From NCBI GenBank assembly GCA_963169045.1, contig CAUJDF010000069.1:141846-205845 (forward strand): a stretch of DNA of 64,000 nucleotides, given 5' to 3'. Below are positions 1 to 8,611 of the stretch, piece after piece. The translations under genes and the position numbers were made by a program. Numbering within the stretch: the first letter of the stretch is position 1; every line of letters begins with the position of its first letter. This DNA comes from Myxococcota bacterium. GTDB taxonomy: Bacteria > Myxococcota_A > Bradymonadia > UBA7976 > UBA1532. The notes under the pieces are model-generated. The model worked only from the letters and a program-made list of their open reading frames with translations. It made no database searches and was not told where the DNA came from.

Positions 1-843
1 GAAGAGCAGGCGACGACGCAGTACGCGCTGGCGACGCCGGGCATCCAACCCGAGCAGAACCCGACGTTCGACGGCGTCCTCGACAGCAACGTCACCATCG
101 CCGACAACGGGCGCGCGCTGATGCTCGCCCGGCACACACAGACGCGCCACGGCCTCATGGTGCCGATGGAGGAGGTGACACCCGAGCTGTCGCCGACCGC
201 CTTCGCGCCGGGCATCCTGGCGTTCAGCAGCCCCCAGCACGACGCCCTCAGCCAGTATCGTCTCCTCAAGATCAAGGTCGAGGAGTACATCGACTCGCTG
301 CGCTACCGATCGATCGCGATCACCAGCGCGCGGGCGGGCGAGGGCAAAACCAGCGTCGCCCTGAACCTCGCCGTCATCATGAGCGAGAACCCCTGGCTGA
401 AGTTGGCGCTCCTCGACCTCAACTTCCGCCGGCCCGATCTCGCGCGCATGATGCAGGTGCCCGAGGGCGACGCCGGCCTGCTCCACGTGCTGAGCGGGCG
501 GGCGACCTTCGACGGCGCGTTGCGCAAGGTCGAGGGGCGAAACCTCTACCTGATGCACACCGGCGGGCGTTACGAGCACTCCCTGAACGTGCTCAACTCG
601 CCGCAGTTCGACGTCTTCCTCAACCGCCTCTACGAGTCGTTCGACCTCGTCCTGATCGACTGCCCGCCCGTGATGGGCTGCGACGACACCCTCGTCATCA
701 AGCAGAAGGTCGACGGCATCTTCATGGTGCTGCGCGCGGAGTCGACGCCAGTCAACGAGATGAACAAGGCGGCGTCGCGCCTCGGCAAGGAGCGCATCCT
801 GGGCGTCGTCTTGAATCACGTCCGCCCCGCCGAAGTGGGCTGA
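1..843 (+). CDS. CpsD/CapB-type BY-kinase-like P-loop ATPase, 5' end outside the window
   Basis: The reading frame is open to the left edge, so the start is missing; the first internal ATG is at 121. The protein has the fold signature of bacterial tyrosine kinase (BY-kinase/MinD-like) cytoplasmic domains: a Walker A motif ARAGEGKTS (about 310-360), a Walker A' region LLDLNFRRP, and a Walker B LVLIDCPPV. In active BY-kinases the A' motif is usually D-x-D; here it is D-L-N, and there is no C-terminal tyrosine cluster. It could be a kinase-dead regulator of a polysaccharide co-polymerase, or a family member that phosphorylates other targets. The 3' end overlaps the next gene by one base (TGATG), suggesting cotranscription. 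Family assignment is firm; activity is uncertain. Confidence 0.75.
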   Translation, partial: EEQATTQYALATPGIQPEQNPTFDGVLDSNVTIADNGRALMLARHTQTRHGLMVPMEEVTPELSPTAFAPGILAFSSPQHDALSQYRLLKIKVEEYIDSLRYRSIAITSARAGEGKTSVALNLAVIMSENPWLKLALLDLNFRRPDLARMMQVPEGDAGLLHVLSGRATFDGALRKVEGRNLYLMHTGGRYEHSLNVLNSPQFDVFLNRLYESFDLVLIDCPPVMGCDDTLVIKQKVDGIFMVLRAESTPVNEMNKAASRLGKERILGVVLNHVRPAEVG

Positions 844-1286
844 TGCGCGCGGCGTCGGCGCTGGTCCTCGTGCCGACGCTGCTGGCGGCCTGTGGCGAGG
901 TCGAGCGCCTGGACCTGGCCGTGCGCCCCCGTCAGGACGACTTCGAGACGCAGATCCAGCCGCTCCTCGTGCAGGTCGGCTGCAGCCGCGATGGCGTGTG
1001 CCACACGACGCCCCAGGGCGAGCTGCGCCTCGTCGAGCAGCCCGACGCGGACGACCTGCAGGACGACTATCTCGGCGTGAAGGCGAAGATCGACCTCGAC
1101 GACCCCGACGCCAGCGTCCTGCTGACCTACCTGCTGGCGCCCGAGGGCGGGCACCGCCCCCAGTGCTGGGCCTCGACGGAGAGCTGCGCCTACCGCAAGC
1201 TGCGGGCGTGGATCGCCTGGTCGGCGGACGGCGATCCGCGGCCGCAGGACGTCGCCTGCGACACTTCCGCCGAACGCTGCCCATAA
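843..1286 (+). CDS. lipoprotein with a Cys-rich cytochrome-like motif, unknown function
   Basis: A 147-residue protein beginning with a lipoprotein signal (hydrophobic run ending LLAAC, so Cys16 is the likely lipidated residue). The body contains GCSRDGVCH, a pattern like the spaced Cys...CH motifs of planctomycete/myxobacterial c-type-cytochrome-like domains (PSCyt1 style), followed by a segment ending in KLRAWIAW that resembles the closing helix of those domains. The spacing C-x5-C-H is not the classical CxxCH, so heme binding is not assured. Two more cysteines near the C-terminus could form disulfides. It starts inside the stop codon of the upstream kinase-like gene. No specific function can be assigned. 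Confidence 0.65.
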   Translation: MRAASALVLVPTLLAACGEVERLDLAVRPRQDDFETQIQPLLVQVGCSRDGVCHTTPQGELRLVEQPDADDLQDDYLGVKAKIDLDDPDASVLLTYLLAPEGGHRPQCWASTESCAYRKLRAWIAWSADGDPRPQDVACDTSAERCP

Positions 1287-1296
1287 GCTCTTGGAA

Positions 1297-2067
1297 TCAA
1301 AGGCGATGTCGCGCGACGAGCATCATGGTGAGCAGGCGGTCCCGGGTCCGGCCGCCCTTCACGCCGGCGGCGCGGGTGCCGTCGCCACCGTAGTCGATCG
1401 TCTGCCACAGTGCGTCGCCCGTGGCGGCGACGCTCCAGCGGGCGCCGAGGTCGGTGACGGCCTCGAGCCGGCCGCCGTACCCCAGGGTGCGACGCGGGTC
1501 GCCGGAGTCGGCCGGCGCCTCGCGCACGAAGAACGGCAGTCCGCCGCGGGCGGTGGCGCGCAGCCGGAACGCGCCGAGCGGCAGCTCGCCGCCGGCGGCG
1601 AGCTCGGGACCGACGGTGGTGCTGCTCACGAGCAGCGCCGGTCGCTGCTCCTGGACGCTCTGGTGCAGCGCACGCAGCCCCAAGCCGGCGAAGACCGCGG
1701 GTGCGTCGCTGCGCGGGCCGACGAACCAGCGATAGCGCGCGCCGGCCTCGACCTGATGGGCGGAGTAGGCGAGCGCGCCGCCCTGCGGCAGGTCGAGATC
1801 CGCGCCCAGGCCGACGATGCCGGCGAGATGGACGCCGATCGACTCCTCCGGCCACAGCTCGACGCCGGCGGAGATGGCCGGCAGCGCGTCGAGGCGCGTC
1901 GAGATGCGCGCGCTCGGGGCCTCGTACTCGAGCTGGCCCAGCACGACGGCGGGACCCGCCCAGACATCGCTGCGCCGGCGCGCCCGGTCGAGCGTCTCCA
2001 CCGTCTCGGCGGCCCGCGCCGTCCACGGGACGAGCAGCGCCAGGGCCAGCGTCCATCGCGTCCGCAT
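1297..2067 (-). CDS. secreted, probable outer-membrane beta-barrel protein
   Basis: A 256-residue protein with a clear Sec signal peptide (Arg-rich start, LALALLVPW core, cleavage near ARA-AE). The mature part alternates hydrophobic and polar residues and is rich in Gly, Ala, Arg and aromatic residues, with repeated short strands of the type seen in small outer-membrane barrels, and ends in a strand-like MLVARHRL. I do not recognise a family. It converges on the lipoprotein gene ending at 1286 with a 10-base gap. Its start codon lies back-to-back with the possible start of the rightward gene that follows, which leaves no room for its own promoter outside that gene. Confidence 0.6.
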   Translation of the reverse strand: MRTRWTLALALLVPWTARAAETVETLDRARRRSDVWAGPAVVLGQLEYEAPSARISTRLDALPAISAGVELWPEESIGVHLAGIVGLGADLDLPQGGALAYSAHQVEAGARYRWFVGPRSDAPAVFAGLGLRALHQSVQEQRPALLVSSTTVGPELAAGGELPLGAFRLRATARGGLPFFVREAPADSGDPRRTLGYGGRLEAVTDLGARWSVAATGDALWQTIDYGGDGTRAAGVKGGRTRDRLLTMMLVARHRL

Positions 2068-2103
2068 GCCGCGAGTCTACTCCTGCTGCTGCTCTGCGTC
2101 GCG

Positions 2104-2583
2104 ATGCCGGCGCGTGCGGTCACCTCGGCGGAGGTCGCCGCCGCGATCGACCGCCACCTGGGCCTCTACCTCGCGCTGCCCCACCGGCGCGAGAAGGCCG
2201 AGGGGGTGCGCGTCAACGGCGATCGCGTGGAGCTCTGGTTCCTGCGACCGGTGCGCCGCGACGACCGGGACGAGGCCGGCTGCGACGCCGTGCGCTGGCT
2301 GCTGCGGGGCCGCCTCGCCCGCGCGGACGGGGTGATCGCCCTCTTCTCGGAGCTGTCCGACGTGAAGGAGGTGGCGCTCGTGTTCTACGCCGCCGAGACG
2401 CGCGTCGAACCCGACGCCAATGGACGCTACATCCAGCACCGCGACGCCTCGCCGCAGGCGCGCGTCGCGATCTCCCGCGAGAAGGCGGCGATGCTCGATC
2501 CGCGCGGCCTCGCTCAGGCCCTTCAGGGGCCGGGTTGCGCCGAGCGCGGCCGGGAGATGGTGGACGTCTTCTGGGTGAAGTGA
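2104..2583 (+). CDS. small secreted protein of unknown function; start unclear
   Basis: From ATG 2104 the protein is 159 residues with no recognised domain; it holds two cysteines likely to pair and ends MVDVFWVK. Immediately upstream in the same frame (about 2071-2121) is a classic signal-peptide core, LLLLLLCVAMPARA, but no ATG, GTG or TTG precedes it in frame. An ATG at 2066 lies in a different frame and, with a one- or two-base shift, would give a perfect signal peptide. So either the sequence has a frameshift near 2069-2080, or an unusual start such as CTG is used. The product is probably periplasmic or extracellular. Confidence 0.5.
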   Translation: MPARAVTSAEVAAAIDRHLGLYLALPHRREKAEGVRVNGDRVELWFLRPVRRDDRDEAGCDAVRWLLRGRLARADGVIALFSELSDVKEVALVFYAAETRVEPDANGRYIQHRDASPQARVAISREKAAMLDPRGLAQALQGPGCAERGREMVDVFWVK

Positions 2584-2587
2584 GCGG

Positions 2588-3346
2588 TCAGCTCAGGCCG
2601 ACCTGGGCGGTGAAGGTCTTGGCCTCGGCGGGCGCCATCTCGCGCAGGAAGTCGCGGACGCAGGAGCGGAAGATGCCGGCCAGGTCCTCGGCGTCGGGGG
2701 AGCAGAGCGATTCGTAGTACTCGGCGCGCAGACCCGCCGGCACGATCACGGGCGGGTAGCCCCGCGACAGCAGCAGCAGGTTGGTGAAGAGGCGCGCGGT
2801 CGTGCCGGGGTTCCGGCGGAACGGATAGACGTGCATCAGGCGGTGGTGCACGTCGGCCGCGTAGGCGACGGGGTCGAGCGCGTCGTCGCACTCCACGCGC
2901 ACCGCCTCGAAGATCCGCCGCAGGTTGTACTGCACTTTGTCGGCGCTGCAGATGCGCTGGTAGTAGTCGCGGTGGACGGGCGACGTCTCGCGGTACTGCC
3001 CGCCGCGATCCTCGGCGATCGGCGTCAACATCCTGTGGATCGCCTTCAGATTTTCGACGTTGAACGCCTCGGGACCGCCGTGCGCCTGCGCCCACACGAA
3101 GCGGATCGTGTCCGCATAGCGCCGGATCTCCTGCATCAACGGGTGCAGGTAGCGATCGAGCGCGTCGTCCTCCTGGTCCAGCGCCTGGAAGACCTCGGTC
3201 GGGCTGAACAGCCGCCCCTCGAGCATGTTGTCGTGATAGATCCAGCCGGCCAGCAGGCGGCGGGACGGCGAGTCGGGGCCGGGCCGGCGGCGGGCCAGCG
3301 TGCGGACGCGGTGGCTCTCGATGGCGCGCAGGAAATCGGGTCCCAT
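2588..3346 (-). CDS. Fic-fold protein with degenerate catalytic motif
   Basis: A 252-residue protein with the architecture of Fic/DOC AMP-transferases. Residues 36-50 (IYHDNMLEGRLFSPT) match the N-terminal YHSNxIEGN-type segment that includes the inhibitory helix, and residues 183-198 match the TARLLMNLLLLRAGYPP tail that follows the active site. The active-site loop itself, normally HPFxDGNGR, reads YPFRRNPGT (174-182): the catalytic His is Tyr174, the metal-binding Asp/Glu is Arg and the anion-binding GNGR is lost. AMP-transfer by the standard mechanism is therefore not expected. It may be a pseudoenzyme, bind nucleotides differently, or be decaying, although the rest of the frame is intact. 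It lies between a secreted protein gene and ilvE without clear operon partners. Confidence 0.75.
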   Translation of the reverse strand: MGPDFLRAIESHRVRTLARRRPGPDSPSRRLLAGWIYHDNMLEGRLFSPTEVFQALDQEDDALDRYLHPLMQEIRRYADTIRFVWAQAHGGPEAFNVENLKAIHRMLTPIAEDRGGQYRETSPVHRDYYQRICSADKVQYNLRRIFEAVRVECDDALDPVAYAADVHHRLMHVYPFRRNPGTTARLFTNLLLLSRGYPPVIVPAGLRAEYYESLCSPDAEDLAGIFRSCVRDFLREMAPAEAKTFTAQVGLS

Positions 3347-3413
3347 CGGCGACGACTCCTCTCCGGAAGATCGGGTGTCGCCGGACCCCTCTAGCGAGTT
3401 TCGTGCCAGCGCC

Positions 3414-4349
3414 TCAGAGGGCGAGGGAATAGCCCTCGCGCCACTCCGGATGGGTGTGCGTCGAACCCTTCACGACGTCGAAGAAGGTGCGCGCGATCAG
3501 GCGCGTGATCTCGCCCGGACGGCCGTCCCCGATGCGCCGATCGTCGACCTCGCGCACCGGCGTGATCTCGGCCGCCGTCCCGCACAGGAAGATCTCGTCG
3601 GCGATGTACAGCTCGTCACGCGTGAATGGACGCTGCTCGACCACGACGTTCAGGTCACGGGCGATCGCGATCACGGTGTCGCGGGTGATGCCGCCGAGGA
3701 TGCCGGCGCCGTAAGGGGGGGTGATCACGTGCCCGGCCTTCACCATGAAGAGGTTCTCGCCGGTGCACTCGCTCACGTTGCCCTGCGTGTCGAGCAGGAT
3801 GGCCTCGTCGTAACCGGCCTTCAGGACCTCGCGCTTCGCTATGACAGAATTGACATACTGTCCGCAAATCTTGCCCTTCGGGAAGTTCACGCGCGGGTCG
3901 AGCCGATTGAAGCTGCTGATCTTGCAGCGGATTCCGTTCTTCAGGCCGTCGTCGCCCAGGTAGGCGCCCCACTGCCAGGCAGCGATGGCGACGTGGACGA
4001 GGACGTCGCGCGCGCCCAGGCCCATCGCCTCGCTGCCGAGGAAGACGAGCGGCCGCAGGTAGCCCCACCGAAAGCGGTTGGCCTGGAGCGTCTCGACGCA
4101 GGCCGCCGTGATCTCTTCAGGGGAGAACGGAATCTCGAGGCCGGTGATGTGCGCGCTCTCGAAGAGGCGACGGATGTGGTCGTCGAGGCGGAACACGTGG
4201 CTCTGGCCGTCGGCGCGCTCGTAGGCCCGGATGCCCTCGAACACGCCGAGCCCGTAATGCAGCGTGTGCGTCAGCACGTGGACCGTCGCCTGCTCGAAGC
4301 CGACGAGCCGGCCGTCCATCCACACAAAGTCAGCATTGATGCTGGCCAT
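3414..4349 (-). CDS. ilvE: branched-chain amino acid aminotransferase
   Basis: A 311-residue class IV PLP-dependent aminotransferase that transfers amino groups between Leu/Ile/Val and 2-oxoglutarate in the cytoplasm. The PLP lysine is Lys160 (in KGKICGQYVNS), at the same position as in the E. coli enzyme. Other hallmarks are GVFEGIRAY near residue 35, SECTGENLFMVK, GGITRDTV and the GTAAEITPV loop. The start at ATG 4349 gives the canonical N-terminus and overlaps the 3' end of glnE by 20 bases, so the two genes form a leftward operon, which groups two nitrogen-metabolism functions. Length is normal for the family. Confidence 0.93.
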   Translation of the reverse strand: MASINADFVWMDGRLVGFEQATVHVLTHTLHYGLGVFEGIRAYERADGQSHVFRLDDHIRRLFESAHITGLEIPFSPEEITAACVETLQANRFRWGYLRPLVFLGSEAMGLGARDVLVHVAIAAWQWGAYLGDDGLKNGIRCKISSFNRLDPRVNFPKGKICGQYVNSVIAKREVLKAGYDEAILLDTQGNVSECTGENLFMVKAGHVITPPYGAGILGGITRDTVIAIARDLNVVVEQRPFTRDELYIADEIFLCGTAAEITPVREVDDRRIGDGRPGEITRLIARTFFDVVKGSTHTHPEWREGYSLAL

Positions 4350-7149
4350 CGTCGCCTCCACTCTCCGGAAAACAGCGCTCGAACGCCTGCCGGACGCGGA
4401 CGGTGACGCGCCCGTAGTCGGCCAGCAGCTGCTCGCCCGGCGCCCCCCCGTCGGGGCCGATCGGGCTGTGTCGATACCCGAGCCGCCGCGCGAGCCGGTC
4501 GAGGCCGGGGCGGTCGCTGCGCAGCTCGGCGACCGGCTGCCCGCGGACGATACGCAGACGGTGGTCGAGACGACGCAGGAACCGATGGGCCTCGAGGAGC
4601 ACGTCGGCGCCGTGGAGGAGATCCTCGTCGCGCAGCGCGCGCAGGGCCAGCACGGTGTTGGGCGTCCGCAGGGTGGGACGTTCGCCGCCGTGCCGGACCT
4701 GGAGCGACTGCACGATGAGCTCGATGTCGATGAGACCGCCTCGACCGGCCTTGGGGTTATAACGGCCGGGACCCTCGCGGGCAACCTCCGCCTCGATGCG
4801 CCGGCGGAGGCGTCGCAGCTCGGCGGTCGCGCCGACGGGGTAGGGGCGATCGTAGGTCAGCCGCTCGAGGGCGGCGGCCACCTCGTCGCCCAGGCTCGGG
4901 TCGCCGGCGACGGGGCGCGCGCGCACGAGCGCCAGGCGCTCCCACGGGCCGGCGCGGGTCGTGTGCCACGCGACGAAGCTCGCGACGCGGCTCACGAGCG
5001 TGCCCTGGTTGCCGCCGGGACGCAGGCGCGCGTCGACGCGCTGCAACCCGCCGATCGAGAGCAGGGAGATGGTCCGCTGGGCCAGCCGGGTGAACCACTC
5101 CGCCCCCGCGGCGCCGTCGAAGAGGAACACGAGGTCGAGATCGCTGCCGTAGCTCAGCTCGCCGCCGCCCAGCTTGCCCATGGCGACGACGCAGAAGCGG
5201 CCGTCCGGTCGGGGCGCTCGGGCGGCGAGCCGGCGCTCCGCTTCGTCGACAGCGGCGCGCAGCGTCGTCTCGGCGAGGCGCGTCAGGGCCGCCTCGACGC
5301 CCGCCATGTCGAGCTCGCCGGCGAGGTCGGAGAGGCCGACGCGCATCGTCTCGCGCCGCTGCCAGTCGCCGAAGGCCTCGGCCCAGCGCTCGGCGTCCGG
5401 CCGCCGTGGCGGCGGTGTCGGATGGCGACGATACAGGTGGTCCACGAGGTCGGGGTGGCGCAGCAGGGCGTCGCTCAGGAAGTCGCTCTCCGCGAACAGG
5501 CTCACCAGTAGCCGGGCGATCGCCGGCCGCTCGCGCAGGGTGCCGAGGGGCGCCGGGCGGGCGAGGAAGGCCGTCAGGTGCGTGAGCGCCCGCTCCGGGT
5601 CGGCGGAGCGCAGCACCTCGGTGAGCAGGCGCAGGCCCAGGGCCGTGTCGCCCTGGGGCGACAGCGGGCTCCACGGACGTCGCCCCGCGATCTCGAGCAG
5701 GTGCGCCGCCTGCGCCGGGTCCAGCAGACCGACGGCGCGCAGCAGCTCGACGCGTTCGGCGCCCGACGCCTCGAGAAGCAGGCGCGCCTCGGGCGCGACT
5801 TCATCCTCGCCGCCGGACGCGAGCAGGTCGTCGAACATCCGTCCGACCTCGGCGCGGTGCGTCTCGAGCGTCTCGAGGAGGTGCGGGCCGCCGGTGAAGC
5901 CGAGGCGCCGCGCCAACGCGTCCCGCGCCTCGCCGGCGGGCAGGCGGTGCGTCTGCCGCTCGTCCTCCATCTGCAGGCGATTCTCGACGCGCCGGTACAG
6001 CAGGTAGGCGGTGGCGAGGCGGTCGTGGTCCCGCGCGCTGATCAGCCCGGCGGCGTAGAGCCGGTCGAGCGCGCCGAGCGTCGAAGGGTCGCGGAGGGCC
6101 GGTTGCCGCCCGCCGTAAAGCAGCTGGAGGGCGTTGGCGAAGAACTCGACAGCGCGGATGCCGCCCGGGTCGAGCTTGAGGTCGAGGCCGGCGGCGCGCC
6201 CCAGCGCCTGCTCCGCGCGGCGCTTCTCGAGAATCTGCGACTTGAGCGCGGCGATGCCCTCGAAAATCCGTGGGTCGGCCGTCCGCGGGTGGATCCAGGC
6301 GTCGAGCCGCGCGAGCACCTCGTGCCCCAGGTCCAGGTCGCCGGCGACGGGGCGCGCGCGCAGCCACGCCAGGCGCTCCCGATCGCGGCCCCAGGCTTCG
6401 TAGAAGCGCTCCGCCGCGCCGACGGAGTTGCACAGCGGGCCGCTCGGGCCCTCCGGCCGGAGCCGCAGGTCGACCCGGAAGACGAAGCCGTCGGCGGTGA
6501 CCTCGCCGAGCAGGCGCGTGACGCGTTCGGCGACGCGCGTGAAGTGCTCGTGCGCCGTCGATGAGCCTGCGAGGGCCCCATCGTGGTCATAGAAGAAGAC
6601 GAGGTCCACGTCGGAGCTGTAATTGAGCTCCCGGCCGCCGAGCTTGCCCATCCCCATCACGACGAAGCGGCGGCCCTCGGCCGGGCCGAGCCGCGCCGCC
6701 ACCTCGCGGCGGGCCTCGGCGACCGCCACGCCGATCGCGAAGTCGGCGAGGAGCGACAGTTCGCGACAGACGGTGGCGACCGGCGCGCCCTCGGCGACAT
6801 CCCGGGCCGTGATCCAGAGGAAGGCCAGGTGTTTCAGGTGCCGCAGCCCCGCGGCGACGTCCACCGGCGTCCGATACCAGCGGTGCAGCGTCTCCTCGGA
6901 GAGCGGCGCGCGCAGCGCCTCGCGATCGGCGAGCAGCGTCACCCACTGCGGGTGGCGCACGAGGAAGCGCGTGAGGAACGTGCTGTTCGCGAGGACCGGG
7001 ATGAGCGTGGCGGCGAGCGTCGGTTCATCGAGCGGCGCCCCCGCCTCCTCGAGGCGGGCGAGCCGTGCACGCACGATCGAGGCGTCGGGCGTGCGGTCGG
7101 CGGCATCGTGAAGCAGGGGGTGCAGGGTGCCGGCCCCATCGATTGACAA
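4330..7149 (-). CDS. glnE: bifunctional glutamine synthetase adenylyltransferase/deadenylase
   Basis: GlnE adds and removes AMP on glutamine synthetase in response to PII signalling. The protein carries two nucleotidyltransferase domains: the N-terminal one shows GMGKLGGRELNYSSDVDLVF (about residues 165-185) and the second shows AMGKLGGGELSYGSDLDLVF (about two thirds along), each with the G-x-S-D-x-D metal-binding pattern; the intervening and C-terminal helical regions also fit. No ATG occurs near the conserved N-terminus. I chose TTG 7149, which gives 939 residues, close to the E. coli length; an ATG at 7227 would overlap the divergent glmU start. It is followed by ilvE with a 20-base overlap. 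Confidence 0.9.
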   Translation of the reverse strand: MSIDGAGTLHPLLHDAADRTPDASIVRARLARLEEAGAPLDEPTLAATLIPVLANSTFLTRFLVRHPQWVTLLADREALRAPLSEETLHRWYRTPVDVAAGLRHLKHLAFLWITARDVAEGAPVATVCRELSLLADFAIGVAVAEARREVAARLGPAEGRRFVVMGMGKLGGRELNYSSDVDLVFFYDHDGALAGSSTAHEHFTRVAERVTRLLGEVTADGFVFRVDLRLRPEGPSGPLCNSVGAAERFYEAWGRDRERLAWLRARPVAGDLDLGHEVLARLDAWIHPRTADPRIFEGIAALKSQILEKRRAEQALGRAAGLDLKLDPGGIRAVEFFANALQLLYGGRQPALRDPSTLGALDRLYAAGLISARDHDRLATAYLLYRRVENRLQMEDERQTHRLPAGEARDALARRLGFTGGPHLLETLETHRAEVGRMFDDLLASGGEDEVAPEARLLLEASGAERVELLRAVGLLDPAQAAHLLEIAGRRPWSPLSPQGDTALGLRLLTEVLRSADPERALTHLTAFLARPAPLGTLRERPAIARLLVSLFAESDFLSDALLRHPDLVDHLYRRHPTPPPRRPDAERWAEAFGDWQRRETMRVGLSDLAGELDMAGVEAALTRLAETTLRAAVDEAERRLAARAPRPDGRFCVVAMGKLGGGELSYGSDLDLVFLFDGAAGAEWFTRLAQRTISLLSIGGLQRVDARLRPGGNQGTLVSRVASFVAWHTTRAGPWERLALVRARPVAGDPSLGDEVAAALERLTYDRPYPVGATAELRRLRRRIEAEVAREGPGRYNPKAGRGGLIDIELIVQSLQVRHGGERPTLRTPNTVLALRALRDEDLLHGADVLLEAHRFLRRLDHRLRIVRGQPVAELRSDRPGLDRLARRLGYRHSPIGPDGGAPGEQLLADYGRVTVRVRQAFERCFPESGGDDGQHQC

Positions 7150-7201
7150 GGGATCGGATTCGACGTTACCGATGCGGACCGGGAGATGGGAGGGCGAGCG
7201 G

Positions 7202-8605
7202 ATGCGCGCGCGCGCGGCGGTGGTCATGGCGGCGGGGAAGGGCACCCGGATGCGGTCGGCGACCGCGAAGGTGCTGCACCCCGTGGCCGGCCGGCCCATG
7301 ATTCATTATCCGGTGCGCGACGCGCTGGCGCTCGGCGCCGAGCGCGTCGTGGTGGTGCTGGGCCACCAGCGCGAGGAGGTCGAGGCCTACCTGCAGGCGG
7401 CGTTCGCCGGGCAGCCGGTGACGATCGCCGTCCAGGCCGAGCAGCTGGGCACGGCCCACGCGGTGATGTGCGCCGCGCCGGCGCTGGCCGGCTTCGAGGG
7501 CGACGTCTTCATTCTCTCGGGCGACGTGCCGACGCTCCCGCGCCAGGTGCTCGAGGCGCTCGACGCGACGGCGGGCGAAGCGGTCGTCGGCGTGCTCGGG
7601 ATGCTCCTCGACGATCCGGCCCAGTACGGGCGGCTCGTGCGCGACGGCGCCGACGAGCTCGTCCGCATCTGCGAGGCCCGCGACTGCTCGGCGACCCAGC
7701 TCGCGATCCGCGAGGTCAACGCCGGCGTCTACCGGGTCGACGCCGCCTTCCTCTTCGACACGCTCGGCCGCCTCGGGCGCGACAATGCCCAGGGCGAGTA
7801 CTACCTCACGGATCTGGTCGAGGCCGCGGCGAAGGCCGGGCGCGGCGTCACCGCGCTGGTGCTCGACGGCGCCCACGCGGAGCAGGCCCACGGCGTCAAC
7901 GACCGCGTCGACCTGGCCCGCGCCGAGGCGCGCATGCAGGCGCGCCTCGCCGACGAGCTGATGCGCGCCGGCGTGACCCTCGTCGATCCGCGCCGCTTCC
8001 GCGTCGACGACGGCGTCGAGGTGGGCGCGGACACGGTCATCGAGCCCGACGTGGCGCTCCTCGGGGCGACCCACATCGGCCGGGGCTGCATCCTCGAGCA
8101 GGGCGTCCGGCTCTCCGATACGCAGGTCGAGGAGGGCGCCGTGCTGCACGCCTACACCGTCTGCGACCGCGCCCGCGTCGGCCCGCGGACGCACGTCGGA
8201 CCGTTCGCGCGGTTGCGCGAGGGCACGGTGCTCGGCCAGGGCGTCCGCGTCGGCAACTTCGTCGAGACCAAGAAGGCGGCGCTCGGGGAGGGGGCCAAGG
8301 CCCAGCACCTCTCCTACCTCGGCGACTGCGAGGTGGGTGCCGGCGCCAACGTGGGCGCGGGCACGATCACCTGCAATTACGACGGGGTGGACAAGCATCG
8401 CACCGTGATCGGCGCCGGCGCGTTCATCGGCTCCGACACGCAGCTCGTCGCGCCCGTGACGGTGGGTGAGGGCGCGCTGGTCGGCGCCGGCACGACCGTC
8501 ACCGAAGACGTCCCTGCCGGCGCGCTGGCGATCAGCCGGGCGCCGCAGAAGAACATCGAAGGCTGGGTGGCGCGCCGTCGGTCGCGCCCCGGCGGCCAGG
8601 GGTGA
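7202..8605 (+). CDS. glmU: bifunctional UDP-GlcNAc pyrophosphorylase / GlcN-1-P acetyltransferase
   Basis: GlmU acetylates glucosamine-1-phosphate and then couples it to UTP to make UDP-GlcNAc, the precursor for peptidoglycan, LPS and probably the polysaccharide made downstream. The N-terminal uridyltransferase has AAGKGTRMRS and KVLHP; the C-terminal half is a left-handed beta helix of hexapeptide repeats containing VGNFVETKKAALGEG, HLSYLGD and GAGTITCNYDG, with the acetyltransferase C-terminal NIEGW. ATG 7202 follows an AGGGCGAG ribosome-binding site and gives 467 residues. In-frame codons upstream reach back to 7127 but overlap glnE. It is followed after 6 bases by glmS, so the two enzymes of UDP-GlcNAc synthesis are paired. 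Confidence 0.95.
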   Translation: MRARAAVVMAAGKGTRMRSATAKVLHPVAGRPMIHYPVRDALALGAERVVVVLGHQREEVEAYLQAAFAGQPVTIAVQAEQLGTAHAVMCAAPALAGFEGDVFILSGDVPTLPRQVLEALDATAGEAVVGVLGMLLDDPAQYGRLVRDGADELVRICEARDCSATQLAIREVNAGVYRVDAAFLFDTLGRLGRDNAQGEYYLTDLVEAAAKAGRGVTALVLDGAHAEQAHGVNDRVDLARAEARMQARLADELMRAGVTLVDPRRFRVDDGVEVGADTVIEPDVALLGATHIGRGCILEQGVRLSDTQVEEGAVLHAYTVCDRARVGPRTHVGPFARLREGTVLGQGVRVGNFVETKKAALGEGAKAQHLSYLGDCEVGAGANVGAGTITCNYDGVDKHRTVIGAGAFIGSDTQLVAPVTVGEGALVGAGTTVTEDVPAGALAISRAPQKNIEGWVARRRSRPGGQG

Positions 8606-8611
8606 AACAGC

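Noticed and set aside
8606..8611. glmS ribozyme/riboswitch
   Set aside because: Only six bases separate glmU and glmS; there is no space for the ribozyme.
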